Origin: Phoenicibacter sp963592435
Lineage (GTDB): Bacteria > Actinomycetota > Coriobacteriia > Coriobacteriales > Eggerthellaceae
Length of the DNA: 64,000 bases
NCBI GenBank assembly: GCA_963592435.1
Contig: CAVAWT010000007.1
Span: 1 to 64,000 of the forward strand
Direction of reading: 5' to 3'
This document shows positions 8,912-18,358 of this stretch, piece by piece (position 1 is the stretch's first letter; each line of letters begins with the position of its first letter). Below the pieces are notes generated by a model. That model was not told the origin of the DNA. It was given only the letters and a program-made list of their open reading frames with translations, and did not search any database. A program made the translations under genes and the position numbers.

Positions 8912-9871
8912 ATGACAATGATCCAGTATGGAATCCATTCGAAATGTAATGGAGCGTGCAAGTTTTGTCTTATTGAGGACAGAACTGTTCTGTCGATGGA
9001 TGAGATTTACAATGAACTAAGACGTTTAAAAGACAACATTAAATTTATTGCTACGCAGGAGGAGAATTGGACTAACGTTTACTCTGATGGGATTTCCCTT
9101 TTAGGTGGAGAGCTATATTTTCTAAAAGATGAAACGTACAAAGAGCTTTTTCTTGAGGTAATTGATGCAGTCATTGAATATGTCCTAATTCCTTCCCCTA
9201 ACCATGAGGTTAGATATTCCACGGTCACTAATGGCTACTACGATCCAGCTTGGATGTTATATCCTGTCGTTGACAAGATACGTGATGCTGTTGGAATGTC
9301 ACATGTTGATGTTAATTTCAGTTTTGATCTCGATTATCGCTTTGCTAACGAGCAACACAAGCAGGCGGTGCTCTCAACAATCAATAGCTTTCATGAGAGG
9401 TATAACTATCGAGCTTGTGTTCAGATGATATTGACCCAGAAGGTAATAGATAGAATTCTTTATGAGGGTTGGAGACCTACTAAATTTACTGAAGATAATT
9501 TTCCGGGAAACCAGTTGACTCTACTATATCCTCATAACATTCACAGAGGGAATGATTTTAAGGGTTCACACAATTTAGAAGGTTTTTTCTTTACGAGGGA
9601 ATCTTTCTTAAAAGCGATGCGGATCTTAAAGAAAGAGGATCCATTTCTTTTCGAATCCTTCCTCAAAAGCACGAGAAACTCAGCGATTTTTAAGCCTACG
9701 GGGTTGTATTTTAAAGGAGACACTGGCTGGGCTGAGCAGACTCCAATTTATGCTGGTGGCAAAGAGGTTGTTAACAAAGACTGCAAACTTGGTCATAGTG
9801 TTCTTTACAGATGCTACAAGGACAGTGACAGGTGCATGCTCTGTGACCTTGAGGCGATTAATGGCGTATGA
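8912..9871 (+). CDS. Radical SAM enzyme, singleton subtype
   Basis: This 319-residue protein has the canonical CX3CX2C cluster motif almost at the N-terminus (Cys12, Cys16, Cys19) and LLGGEL at about residue 66, the SAM-binding GGE motif. The C-terminus carries Cys291, Cys301, Cys308 and Cys311 in a DSDRCMLCD context, shared with the other paralogs here and likely ligating an auxiliary Fe-S cluster. ATG 8912 follows AGGGG. It lies immediately after the two Ser/Cys-tailed genes, and its end overlaps the next start by 11 bp, so translation is probably coupled. It is the best positional candidate for the enzyme acting on those tails. The reaction type cannot be read from sequence. Confidence 0.85.
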   Translation: MTMIQYGIHSKCNGACKFCLIEDRTVLSMDEIYNELRRLKDNIKFIATQEENWTNVYSDGISLLGGELYFLKDETYKELFLEVIDAVIEYVLIPSPNHEVRYSTVTNGYYDPAWMLYPVVDKIRDAVGMSHVDVNFSFDLDYRFANEQHKQAVLSTINSFHERYNYRACVQMILTQKVIDRILYEGWRPTKFTEDNFPGNQLTLLYPHNIHRGNDFKGSHNLEGFFFTRESFLKAMRILKKEDPFLFESFLKSTRNSAIFKPTGLYFKGDTGWAEQTPIYAGGKEVVNKDCKLGHSVLYRCYKDSDRCMLCDLEAINGV

Positions 9872-11972
9872 TGAGAGAAATTTTTTAAGAAGAAATCTTA
9901 CTATCGATACTGCCCTTGACGTAATTGCTGAACTCGAAGACAACAGCGGTTTATCCAAAGGGATGCTTGTTAAGCGAAAAGACTACAACAATCAAGTCCT
10001 TTTTGAAAGCGAAAATTATTTCTATAAAATCTACGAAAGCCCGATTGAAGGTGCAGGATCGTTTGTTACCGAGATAAGGAAAGCAATAGCCTTTGAATAT
10101 GAAAAGCTAGGTATTAACTGGGAACTTTTCACTTTTGTTCGTGGAAATCAAAGATATGATTTTGAGAGGCGAGAAAAGTTGAGGGTCGCCAATGAGGATG
10201 ACGGGCAATTTGGCGAACTATTTTTGTCTTTTTCGAACATTCTGGATAAAGTTGAATGCAGTTTGGAATTTCCACATATTTTGAGCCAGCTTCATGAAAA
10301 TGAACTTTTTCGAGATGTCGCAGATCTAAAATTATTAAGGTGTTGCGTAAACAAATTCGATGACTATGCCTATTTCAATAACCAAGTCGTCCTTTTGGAT
10401 GATGCGGATTTCTACATCGCTCTTGTCGATTTGGAGGGATCCCCAGTTAGAATCACGAATCCACGTGCTTCATTGAAGATTGATTTGTCGTATGGGAATT
10501 TTGTTTTCAGGAAGCTTGCTGTTCATTATTTAAATGATGGTTCTAATAAATTATATGATCGTCAATTCGATGAAGTAGTGAATGGGTGGTTCTTGTTTCA
10601 GGGGGAAGAGGAAGGGACAAGCCCCCCTCGAGAGAGGAATTTCTCCCGAAATTTAAAATCTGATGGTAATGACATGTTATTATTAGAAAATAGTGAAAGT
10701 AGAATTTCAAGTCGAGTGCATACGGATATCCAGCAGGGGATTCGCCTTATTGAACATGAGGATGCACTTGGGAAAATGTTGTTGCTTAAATACCCAGATT
10801 TTTTTGGTGATGGAAGTGAAAGTGAGGGCAAGAAATTGAATAATGACCACGACTATACTGAGGAAGAACTTCTTTATCATAACAATTTAGGACGGCGATC
10901 ATTTCAGTGGGAACTTTGGCAGTGTTGCAACAATTTGTGCAAATTTTGTTTCTTGGGAAAGGCAAACAGACACACAGACAAAGAGAGGCAACTTAAAAGT
11001 CTCCAAGACCTTTTGAGGGCTTTGGACTCTTTAGATTATAAGCAGTATAATGCGGTGTCTTTGATAGGGGGTGAGTTCTTTCAGGGTCAGCTTGCTGATG
11101 AAGATGTAAGGACTCTTTTTTTTAGGGTGATTGATAAGCTCTGTGATTTGTATACAACTAAAAAGATAGGAGCTATCTGGATAACAGCTGCATTGACCCT
11201 TGGAGATCAAGCGGATTTGTATAAAACACTTGATATATTTGAAGAAGCAGGAGTTAGGCCGTTACCACAGTATGGCGCAAGTGGGGTTTGGATTTGTACG
11301 AGCTGGGATCCTCAAGGGAGGTTTCACTCTAAAAAAAGCGAGGAAAATTGGGAGTTTCACATGAAAAACATGGATGCCTATTATCCATGGATTAAAAAAA
11401 ATACAACGATTATTCTTACGCAAAAAGTGTGCGAAATGTATCTAAATGGCGAGTTTGCCCCTAGGGATTTTATGAGTAAGTTTCGGACACTGCTATTTTA
11501 TAAACAGCCTGGGTTTTATGAATCAGATGCCGAGGGACGAAATCCAGATAATTACGAAGATATTGGTCTGAACATGGATAATGTTGATGACTTTTTAACC
11601 TTTATTAAGCATAAGCTCCAAAAAGAGATAGGCTTCGATTTTTTTCCTGAGAGAAGCACCTTTATGAAGTTTTTGATTAAGTATGCAAAAGAAGACCCAG
11701 ACACATACGAAAGATTGTTTAACATTAAATTCAGAGCTGACGAGCTACATAAAAACTATAATCAAGAGTTTGAAGAATTCGCGCAAATTAGAGATAAGGA
11801 ATCAAATCTTGAATCAGATGTTGAGACTGAGAGCCTAACAAATCCTAATTGCTTGATCGAGGATACTGATGACAGGCATATTATTAATTATGCGGCTTAC
11901 ATCGACAGCAATGCATGCATGATTTGTGATAGGAACAAAGTTTGGGAAGCTGTTCGTGGGACAAGGAGGTAA
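9861..11972 (+). CDS. K-domain (type a) fused to radical SAM enzyme
   Basis: The protein has 703 residues from ATG 9861 (GAGG upstream; longer in-frame extensions lie inside the preceding gene). Residues 1 to about 250 are a K-domain: FYKIY with Lys56, EYEKLGI with Glu79/81, DFERREKL around 100-107, then DDYA (167-170) and LLDDADF (178-184). These positions recall a protein-kinase-like plan (beta3 Lys, helix-C Glu, catalytic Asp, DFG-like Asp), which I treat as speculative. Residues of about 320-703 are a radical SAM domain with CX3CX2C at Cys356, Cys360 and Cys363, SLIGGEFFQGQ, WICTSWD and the C-terminal SNACMICDR motif. The fusion implies that K-domain and radical SAM subunits work together. 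The next gene starts 4 bp downstream. Confidence 0.85.
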   Translation: MAYDERNFLRRNLTIDTALDVIAELEDNSGLSKGMLVKRKDYNNQVLFESENYFYKIYESPIEGAGSFVTEIRKAIAFEYEKLGINWELFTFVRGNQRYDFERREKLRVANEDDGQFGELFLSFSNILDKVECSLEFPHILSQLHENELFRDVADLKLLRCCVNKFDDYAYFNNQVVLLDDADFYIALVDLEGSPVRITNPRASLKIDLSYGNFVFRKLAVHYLNDGSNKLYDRQFDEVVNGWFLFQGEEEGTSPPRERNFSRNLKSDGNDMLLLENSESRISSRVHTDIQQGIRLIEHEDALGKMLLLKYPDFFGDGSESEGKKLNNDHDYTEEELLYHNNLGRRSFQWELWQCCNNLCKFCFLGKANRHTDKERQLKSLQDLLRALDSLDYKQYNAVSLIGGEFFQGQLADEDVRTLFFRVIDKLCDLYTTKKIGAIWITAALTLGDQADLYKTLDIFEEAGVRPLPQYGASGVWICTSWDPQGRFHSKKSEENWEFHMKNMDAYYPWIKKNTTIILTQKVCEMYLNGEFAPRDFMSKFRTLLFYKQPGFYESDAEGRNPDNYEDIGLNMDNVDDFLTFIKHKLQKEIGFDFFPERSTFMKFLIKYAKEDPDTYERLFNIKFRADELHKNYNQEFEEFAQIRDKESNLESDVETESLTNPNCLIEDTDDRHIINYAAYIDSNACMICDRNKVWEAVRGTRR

Positions 11973-11975
11973 TTT

Positions 11976-12926
11976 ATGGGGACACTCGAATTTATTATGT
12001 GGAACAACTGTGCAAATAACTGTAAGTTTTGTTGGCAGAGGCTTTTTGATGATAAAACAACATTCTTGGACGAAAAAGAGCAACTGGAGTGCATTCAGCA
12101 ATGTTCAGATATGATTAGAAAAAATGCAAAAGGATGTGATCTCTTATTAGTTGGAGGCGAAGTTTATTCTGATCAGGGCCCAAAGGTTAATACAGCACTG
12201 AAAAAGCTTTATGAGCAAATCTCGGAGAAAGTCAAGAGGGAAGAAGTCCGATTTCTCTATGCGAACACAAGCCTGACCTACAAGAATCTCGACAATTTAA
12301 AAAATTTATTAGATGTTTTTGAAGGGATAGAGGAGCATTTAAAATTCACAACCAGTTATGATCTTGAAGGAAGATATGACACAGAACCTGCTTCTAATCT
12401 TGATAACAAACTTCATAATGGAACTGATTGTGTTGTGGATAGGCGAGAGCAAATGCTGAGCAATCTTGCTTATATCCATGAAAATTACCCGAAGATTAAT
12501 GTTGTCGTTAACACGATAATCACGAGGGCTGTTGCCGATGCTGTCTTGACTAAGAATAGGGATGAAAAATATGATCCATTGTGGTTTATGGATGCCTATC
12601 CTAATACGGTTGTATGGGTCAACTTGATTCCTTATATACCAATTGAGGGGTACACAGGGTTGGATGTTAGGTTTAGCGAAACAATAAAGGTACTCGAAGC
12701 GGCGAACAAAAAACTTCCTGGCTATCTCGAATCTTATCTTATGCAACTAGATTTAAATCAGGACAAGACATTATTTGAATATCACTCAGACTCAGGGTTT
12801 ATTGAGAGAACAGCTCCGCAACTTGAGTGTGGACATAATGAAAATTTTAAACTAGTAAATCGAGCTGACGAGTGCTATATTTGCAGGTTAAAAGATTATT
12901 TCACAGCAAATAGAGATAGATTCTAA
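11976..12926 (+). CDS. Radical SAM enzyme, singleton subtype
   Basis: A 316-residue protein with AGGAGGT before ATG 11976. CX3CX2C lies at Cys12, Cys16 and Cys19 (NNCANNCKFC), with the GGE motif in LLLVGGEVYS at about residue 59. The C-terminus has LECGHNE and DECYICRL, a variant of the CMxCD motif in which the final Asp is lost. It lacks the FQWELW entry motif of the main subfamily and is one of two divergent members of the set, together with 8912-9871. It is likely the last gene of the long operon that begins near 5711. Confidence 0.83.
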   Translation: MGTLEFIMWNNCANNCKFCWQRLFDDKTTFLDEKEQLECIQQCSDMIRKNAKGCDLLLVGGEVYSDQGPKVNTALKKLYEQISEKVKREEVRFLYANTSLTYKNLDNLKNLLDVFEGIEEHLKFTTSYDLEGRYDTEPASNLDNKLHNGTDCVVDRREQMLSNLAYIHENYPKINVVVNTIITRAVADAVLTKNRDEKYDPLWFMDAYPNTVVWVNLIPYIPIEGYTGLDVRFSETIKVLEAANKKLPGYLESYLMQLDLNQDKTLFEYHSDSGFIERTAPQLECGHNENFKLVNRADECYICRLKDYFTANRDRF

Positions 12927-12960
12927 GCTAGGGTGGACAGTTTCGGTGTTTTAATTTGAT

Positions 12961-14067
12961 TTGAAGAGAATGAATTGCGATGGAGAAAAATGTGGCAGGA
13001 AGTCATTTCAATGGCAACTTTGGGAATCCTGCAACAATATGTGCCCTTTCTGTTATCTTGGAAAGGCAATAAGGTCCAGTGATTCCACATATCAATTTGA
13101 GAGTTTAGAGAACTTAAAAAGAGCATTAACCTCATTAGATTATTCAATTTTCGGTAACATTTCTCTTATAGGTGGCGAATTTTTCCAGGGTCAATTGGGG
13201 GATGCCAAGGTCAGAAATTCATTTTTTGAATTAATAGAAATGTTATGTAAGCTTTATTTGCAGAAAAAAATTGATTCAATATGGATCACCTCTACTCTTA
13301 CAACAGGAGACCAAGCAGATTTATATAAGACCATAGATATTTTTGAGCAGGCAGGAGTTGAGCCCAAAGACGATAATCCATGTAGTGGAATTTGGATTTG
13401 TACGAGTTGGGATTCAAAAGGAAGGTTTAGAACTGATAAGCAGAAGAAAAATTGGGAATTTCATATGACGAGACTTAGTGATGAACATCCAAGCATTAAG
13501 AAGAACACCTCAATCATATTGATGCAAGACTTTTGCGAGAGCTATCTCAACAACAGTTTTAGACCAAAGGAGTTTATGGAGCAGTTTAAAACGACACTTT
13601 CTTTTAAACAACCAGGATTGTTTATATATGGAGAGAAGGGCTTTGATGAATTGGTGAGAAGCGGGACGGCATCTGAAGATACTTTTGTTGATGAATTTGT
13701 GACTCGGAGAAAACATTATTTTGAGGATCTGACGGGCTTTCGGTTCTATCCCAAAAGGGAGACATTCAGAAAGTTTTTGGTTAAGTACGCTCGAGAGGAT
13801 TTAGAAACATTTGACTTCATTATGAACAATGCTCTAAGGGCGGATGTAGTGCATCAAAACTTGACGGGAGAAGCTGAAGATTATGTTGAGAGAAATAAAG
13901 GTTCAAACATTTTTTCAAGTTCAGCAGTCGAATGCGTCATCAATAGCAATTGCAGGATTCAAGATAGGATGAAAAAGCACGTTATTAATTATGCGGCATA
14001 TTATGATTCAAATGAATGTATGCTTTGCGACCTTTTGCAAATTAGAGACAGCTTGATAGGTGTTTAA
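12961..14067 (+). CDS. Radical SAM enzyme, main (FQWxLW) subfamily
   Basis: A 368-residue protein; the start is uncertain between TTG 12961 and ATG 12970, neither with a clear ribosome site. FQWQLW precedes CX3CX2C at Cys24, Cys28 and Cys31. SLIGGEFFQGQL follows, then WICTSWDSKGRF, an NTSIILMQDFCESYL segment, TFRKFLVKYARED and the C-terminal SNECMLCDL pair. The N-terminus is about ten residues shorter than in its siblings at 17166, 25494 and 28881. It stands upstream of a type b K-domain gene and a type a fusion on the same strand, a three-gene module. Confidence 0.83.
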   Translation: MKRMNCDGEKCGRKSFQWQLWESCNNMCPFCYLGKAIRSSDSTYQFESLENLKRALTSLDYSIFGNISLIGGEFFQGQLGDAKVRNSFFELIEMLCKLYLQKKIDSIWITSTLTTGDQADLYKTIDIFEQAGVEPKDDNPCSGIWICTSWDSKGRFRTDKQKKNWEFHMTRLSDEHPSIKKNTSIILMQDFCESYLNNSFRPKEFMEQFKTTLSFKQPGLFIYGEKGFDELVRSGTASEDTFVDEFVTRRKHYFEDLTGFRFYPKRETFRKFLVKYAREDLETFDFIMNNALRADVVHQNLTGEAEDYVERNKGSNIFSSSAVECVINSNCRIQDRMKKHVINYAAYYDSNECMLCDLLQIRDSLIGV

Positions 14068-14078
14068 TGTGCTAAAGG

Positions 14079-14972
14079 GTGAGAATAGACCCACTTTTAA
14101 GCTCCGAGACTAATGAGAATTGGCAAATTTTGAACAATACCACCAAAAATACTAGTAATGCGGACTTGCTGAGTGAGACGGAGATAAAGAATGTACTTTT
14201 TGAAACTTATTCTTTTGAAGGCGAATGCGAGGTAATAAAAAATAAGGATAATTGTTGTGTTATTAAAGAAGGGGATCATTTTTATAAAATAAGAAGATGC
14301 GATGAAGGCGACTTTAGCAATTGCTTCAATTTTGCAATATGGAGAGCATATTCTGACGTTTTAAGAGAGATGGGGATACTATGGGATTTCTCTTTACTAA
14401 AGAGAGAAGATTTTATCTATGCCATCCAAAAAAGAGAGAAGTTGGTTGCCCTTTCTGATGGTCCGTTCGAGGCGGACGAGCTCTTTCAAAAAAGTTCACG
14501 CTTGAGAAAAAAACTAGAAAAAAAATTGGAATTGCCGTCTTTAATGTCTCAATTGAAGCAACATAGATCCTTTAGTAAGGCAGAAGCTATCATTTTGGCA
14601 AGTGAAAAGCCAGATGATTGTTCTGATTATGCGCTTTTTGGCGAAGAGCTCATCCAGCTGAGAGATTCTGGTTGGTTTTTGACGATGTTGGATCATGATG
14701 GCAATTTAGCAACTCACATTCTCCCAGATGTGGTCGAGGTAGAACTCTCGTATGGGGGGTTCTTTTTTGGGATGGTTGAGGAATTTGTTGATGGAATTCC
14801 TCAACTTGATAAAGTTGTTGAAAGCTCTCCTCATTGGTGGCTATTTGAAAAAAATGGTATTGATTTTGCGACAGCCCATCAAGAGAAAGTTGGCGAATTT
14901 ATCGAAATGATACAAAATAATATTAGATTTCTTGCTGGTAAAGAAGATGTTGACATTATTGCTACTGACTAA
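14079..14972 (+). CDS. K-domain protein, type b
   Basis: A 297-residue protein from GTG 14079, 11 bp after the radical SAM gene. It shares the K-domain plan: HFYKIRR with Lys70, the LREMGILWDF helix, IQKREKL, SDYALF and then QLRDSGWFL, where type a has LLDDADF. Type b also keeps HWWLFEKN near residue 245. Of the DDxD residues seen in type a, only one Asp aligns, so if the fold is kinase-like this subtype is probably inactive and regulatory or recognitional. There are no membrane segments. It has no known family that I can name. Confidence 0.7.
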   Translation: MRIDPLLSSETNENWQILNNTTKNTSNADLLSETEIKNVLFETYSFEGECEVIKNKDNCCVIKEGDHFYKIRRCDEGDFSNCFNFAIWRAYSDVLREMGILWDFSLLKREDFIYAIQKREKLVALSDGPFEADELFQKSSRLRKKLEKKLELPSLMSQLKQHRSFSKAEAIILASEKPDDCSDYALFGEELIQLRDSGWFLTMLDHDGNLATHILPDVVEVELSYGGFFFGMVEEFVDGIPQLDKVVESSPHWWLFEKNGIDFATAHQEKVGEFIEMIQNNIRFLAGKEDVDIIATD

Positions 14973-14989
14973 CAAGTTGATGCATATAA

Positions 14990-17074
14990 ATGTCTAACAG
15001 AATCGCTGAATTAAAGGCGTTGGCCACAAACTTTATTTTAGGGAATATGAAAGAGGATTTAAGACACGACTCTCAAAGTGACTCAATTACAGGACAATTC
15101 TTGGATGTCCTTCGCAATTCTAACGCACCTAATGGGTTAGTAGGCGAAGATGAGTTGCATAAATTCAAACCATTTAACCATCAGTTGGTTTTAGAGACTG
15201 AGGAAATTTTTTATAAAATTTATGAGAGGGATGAAAGCGAGCTTGCTAGGTTTTATTCTGAGATCAGGAGCAACCTATCACAATTATATGAGGAGCTCGG
15301 GCTAGAATGGGAGGTCCTGACAGTTTGGAGGGACGGGATCACGACTGACATTGAAAAACGACAAAAGGTCAAGGTTTTATCTAGGGACTCGATGTCATTT
15401 AAAGATGCACTGAGATCTTTCTCTGTGATTTTGGCAGAACTAGAGAATAGGTTGGAGTTTCCGGATATTTTAAGGCAATTGAAGAGACTTCCAGAGTTTT
15501 CGAACATTGAGAAATTGAAACTAATTAGATTGACAGCAAACAAATTTGATGATTATGCAGTTTTTGATGATCAAGTTGTCTTGCTTGACGACACTGACTG
15601 GTGCATCGCACTTGTCAATTATGATGGAGAACCTGCGAATGTGGAACCTCAACTCACCCCGAGAGTTCACACAGGATATGGCGATTTTTTGTTCGTTAAT
15701 CATTTTGTAAATGTCATCAAAGATGGGGATTTGAATTATCACTTTGAGGAGTGTCCAATTGCTGGTGCTGGAAGTTGGTGGAATTTAAAAAGCGTGGATT
15801 TTGATAATAGTGGCCAAGAATCTAAGAATTTCCTATCATTAGTCACACCAGATAAAGTTCGGGAAAGCAGGCTTATGACTGGCAGTTCTGAAAGAAGATT
15901 AATAAATGACATTGCGTTAATGAAGCAAGGAAACATAATAGGGGCGGATGCGGACGACACTCATAGTGATAAAAATAGATCAGGGGAGAATGCTTTCATG
16001 ATATACGAGTTGCCTTTTAGTGAACAAAGCATGAGAAGCGTTGCAGAATGGGACGCAGGGTTTGATATTAGCAAAGAAAGGTTACATCGGTGTTCTGGTT
16101 TAGATGATGAATTGATTGTTTCTGAAGACTTGCGAAAAGTGAGTGAGGAGCTTGATGTATTCGAAGAACTTGGCTGCGATACAATTGCCTTAAAGGGTAA
16201 CTTCTTTGAAGGAGTACTGGAGCAACAAAAGGCGAGAAATGGTTTTCGTGAATTGATGAGGAAATGTTGCGACTTGCGCAGGGATGGTGTGCTGAAACAA
16301 TTGTGGATAACTGCTCCCTTGAGTAAAGGACCACAGATTGATTTATATAACACACTTGATTTTCTGGAAGCTTCAGGATTTAATTCTCCAAACGAGGATG
16401 CCAGTGATGGTTTGTGGTTGTGCACACAATGGAACCCCGTGGACTTTATGTCGACGAAGGAGATGAAAAATTGGAAATTTCAAATGAAGAACATTTACAA
16501 TTATTACCCTTGGATTAAGAAGCATACAGATATAGTTTTGACTCAGGGACTTTGTGAGTTCTACCTAAGTGGAAAGTATAAACCGCATGAATTTGCTGGT
16601 AACTACAAAACCTCAATTAGTTACAGCATCCCGAGAATTTTAAACCCTACTGCTAATGCAGTTCGCCAAGACAGAATCGCAAAATCTAATATGGACTCAG
16701 ATAGCGAATTAATTGAAAGACGCCTTTTAGACCTTAAGGCAGAGATGTTCAAAAACACAAACGGAAATTATTTGCCAAAAAGGAACACATTTAGAAAATT
16801 TTTATATAAATATGAGATGGAGGATAAGGATTCCAGCTCGTTAATACTCCTTGCTCGAACTGGAGACAAAAGAGCGATTGTATCGTTGGGCAAAAAGGGT
16901 GGCTCTGCTGCTCGACGGGTGGGGGTGATAAAAGATGTGAAAACTAAAGGAGAAGTCCTAAATCCTTTCTGTAGAGAACTTGATGCAGAGGATAGGCATC
17001 CACTGAATTTTTCTTTTTATGAAGATTCAAGTGTTTGTGCTTTTTGCGATATCAAACAGGTTATTCAAGGATGA
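14990..17074 (+). CDS. K-domain (type a) fused to a degenerate radical SAM domain
   Basis: This 694-residue fusion begins at ATG 14990. The K-domain is intact: FYKIYE with Lys76, YEELGLEWEV, DIEKRQKV, FDDYAVF and LLDDTDW. The C-terminal half aligns with the radical SAM siblings (LWITAPL, LWLCTQWN, WKFQMKN, TFRKFLYKYE, SSVCAFCD), but the region around residue 337, where FQWELW and CX3CX2C should be, reads IYELPFSEQSM with no cysteines. The SAM-binding GGEFFQG is changed to GNFFEG (about residue 404). It therefore cannot bind the catalytic cluster in the normal way, yet the frame is open throughout, so it looks like a maintained pseudoenzyme and not a decaying gene. Confidence 0.82.
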   Translation: MSNRIAELKALATNFILGNMKEDLRHDSQSDSITGQFLDVLRNSNAPNGLVGEDELHKFKPFNHQLVLETEEIFYKIYERDESELARFYSEIRSNLSQLYEELGLEWEVLTVWRDGITTDIEKRQKVKVLSRDSMSFKDALRSFSVILAELENRLEFPDILRQLKRLPEFSNIEKLKLIRLTANKFDDYAVFDDQVVLLDDTDWCIALVNYDGEPANVEPQLTPRVHTGYGDFLFVNHFVNVIKDGDLNYHFEECPIAGAGSWWNLKSVDFDNSGQESKNFLSLVTPDKVRESRLMTGSSERRLINDIALMKQGNIIGADADDTHSDKNRSGENAFMIYELPFSEQSMRSVAEWDAGFDISKERLHRCSGLDDELIVSEDLRKVSEELDVFEELGCDTIALKGNFFEGVLEQQKARNGFRELMRKCCDLRRDGVLKQLWITAPLSKGPQIDLYNTLDFLEASGFNSPNEDASDGLWLCTQWNPVDFMSTKEMKNWKFQMKNIYNYYPWIKKHTDIVLTQGLCEFYLSGKYKPHEFAGNYKTSISYSIPRILNPTANAVRQDRIAKSNMDSDSELIERRLLDLKAEMFKNTNGNYLPKRNTFRKFLYKYEMEDKDSSSLILLARTGDKRAIVSLGKKGGSAARRVGVIKDVKTKGEVLNPFCRELDAEDRHPLNFSFYEDSSVCAFCDIKQVIQG

Positions 17075-17112
17075 ATGATGCTCTTAGAATAGGGGTTTGA
17101 GCACTTAGCGTA

Positions 17113-17121
17113 TGATAAAAT
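17113..17121 (+). promoter_or_regulatory. Extended -10 promoter upstream of a radical SAM gene
   Basis: TGA-TAAAAT at 17113-17121 is an extended -10. No convincing -35 is seen at the usual spacing. It lies 45 bp before the ATG at 17166. Confidence 0.4.
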
Positions 17122-17165
17122 TTAAATAGACTTCTTAATAGTATTAATGTATTTGCGAGGCTATC

Positions 17166-18314
17166 ATGTTGATTGACGGTTTTAATTATAACGAGGAAGA
17201 ACTTCTGTATTATAACAATCTTGTAAAAAGATCGTTTCAATGGGAGCTATGGCAATCATGCAACAATGTCTGTACTTTTTGTTATATTGGAAAGGACAAC
17301 AGGCACACGGATAAAGAGCGTCAGCTGGAAAGTTTGAACGATTTAAAGAAAAATCTTGCAACTCTTGACTTTGACCAATATAATAATGTTTCTCTCATCG
17401 GCGGAGAGTTCTTTCAGGGGCAGATGGATGATAAAGACGTCAATAATTTATTTTTTGAGGTAATAGACATCATTAGCGATCTTTATCTTCAAAAGAAGAT
17501 TGGATCAATATGGATCGCTGCAACCTTGACAATTGGTGATCAATCTGATTTATATAAAATGTTGGATGTTTTTGAAAAGAAAGGCGTTAGACCAATCCCA
17601 AAGTATGAATCTAGTGGACTTTGGATATGTACTAGCTGGGATGCTGAAGGAAGATTTTTGAATGAAAAAAGAAAAGAAACGTGGGAATACCACATGAAGA
17701 ACATTCAGAAGAAATATCCATGGGTAAAGAAGAATACGACGATTATATTAATGCAGAAGTTTTGCGAGATGTATCTTAATGGAGACTTTGTTCCAAGGAG
17801 GTTTATGAAAGAATTTTCGACTGGCATCTTTTATAAACAACCTGGACTCCTGACGCAACAAAAAGCGGAGAACATGACTAAAGGAGGAATTCCCGAAATC
17901 GTTGCATTTGAAAGAGATGGTAAAATTGACGACTATTTAACAAGTGTGAAAGCAGAAATTGAACAGGAGTTTGGCTTCAGATTCTATCCCTACAGAAACA
18001 CGTTCAGAAAATTCTTAATCAAATATGCAAAGGATGACAGTGATACTTTTGGAAAATTGTTCAATATAAAATACAGAGCCGATGAACTCCACCGCAATTT
18101 TAATGAGATCGGCCAAAGAAGCGATCATTTTCGTGATAAGCACTCCAACATAGAAAACAATTCCTCAACTGAGGTGGTCATCAATCCAAATTGTTTGGTT
18201 GAGCCATTTGAATTGAAGCATGTGACGGGCTATGCAACTTACTCAGATTGCAACAATTGCATGCTTTGTGACAGAAATCAAATTTGGGCTGGTGTCCAGA
18301 ACGGAACTATTTAG
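17166..18314 (+). CDS. Radical SAM enzyme, main (FQWELW) subfamily
   Basis: A 382-residue protein from ATG 17166. FQWELWQ is followed by CX3CX2C at Cys32, Cys36 and Cys39, then YIGKDNRHTDKERQ, SLIGGEFFQGQ, a hydrophobic WIAATLTIGDQ strand and WICTSWDAEGRF. The C-terminus has NPNCLVEP, TYSDCNNCMLCDRNQIW. It is closely related to the proteins at 25494 and 28881 and to the C-terminal half of 9861-11972; the YLGK/YIGK-RHTDK-RQ sequence is shared by all four. A type b K-domain gene follows 44 bp downstream. Confidence 0.88.
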   Translation: MLIDGFNYNEEELLYYNNLVKRSFQWELWQSCNNVCTFCYIGKDNRHTDKERQLESLNDLKKNLATLDFDQYNNVSLIGGEFFQGQMDDKDVNNLFFEVIDIISDLYLQKKIGSIWIAATLTIGDQSDLYKMLDVFEKKGVRPIPKYESSGLWICTSWDAEGRFLNEKRKETWEYHMKNIQKKYPWVKKNTTIILMQKFCEMYLNGDFVPRRFMKEFSTGIFYKQPGLLTQQKAENMTKGGIPEIVAFERDGKIDDYLTSVKAEIEQEFGFRFYPYRNTFRKFLIKYAKDDSDTFGKLFNIKYRADELHRNFNEIGQRSDHFRDKHSNIENNSSTEVVINPNCLVEPFELKHVTGYATYSDCNNCMLCDRNQIWAGVQNGTI

Positions 18315-18358
18315 GATTTCAAGAGGCGCATACTGAACTGATACTTTAAGGTGTTCTA

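Noticed and set aside
15961..16425. 154-codon minus-strand frame opposite the degenerate radical SAM domain
   Set aside because: The plus-strand frame aligns with paralogs over this whole stretch; the minus frame has no recognisable features.
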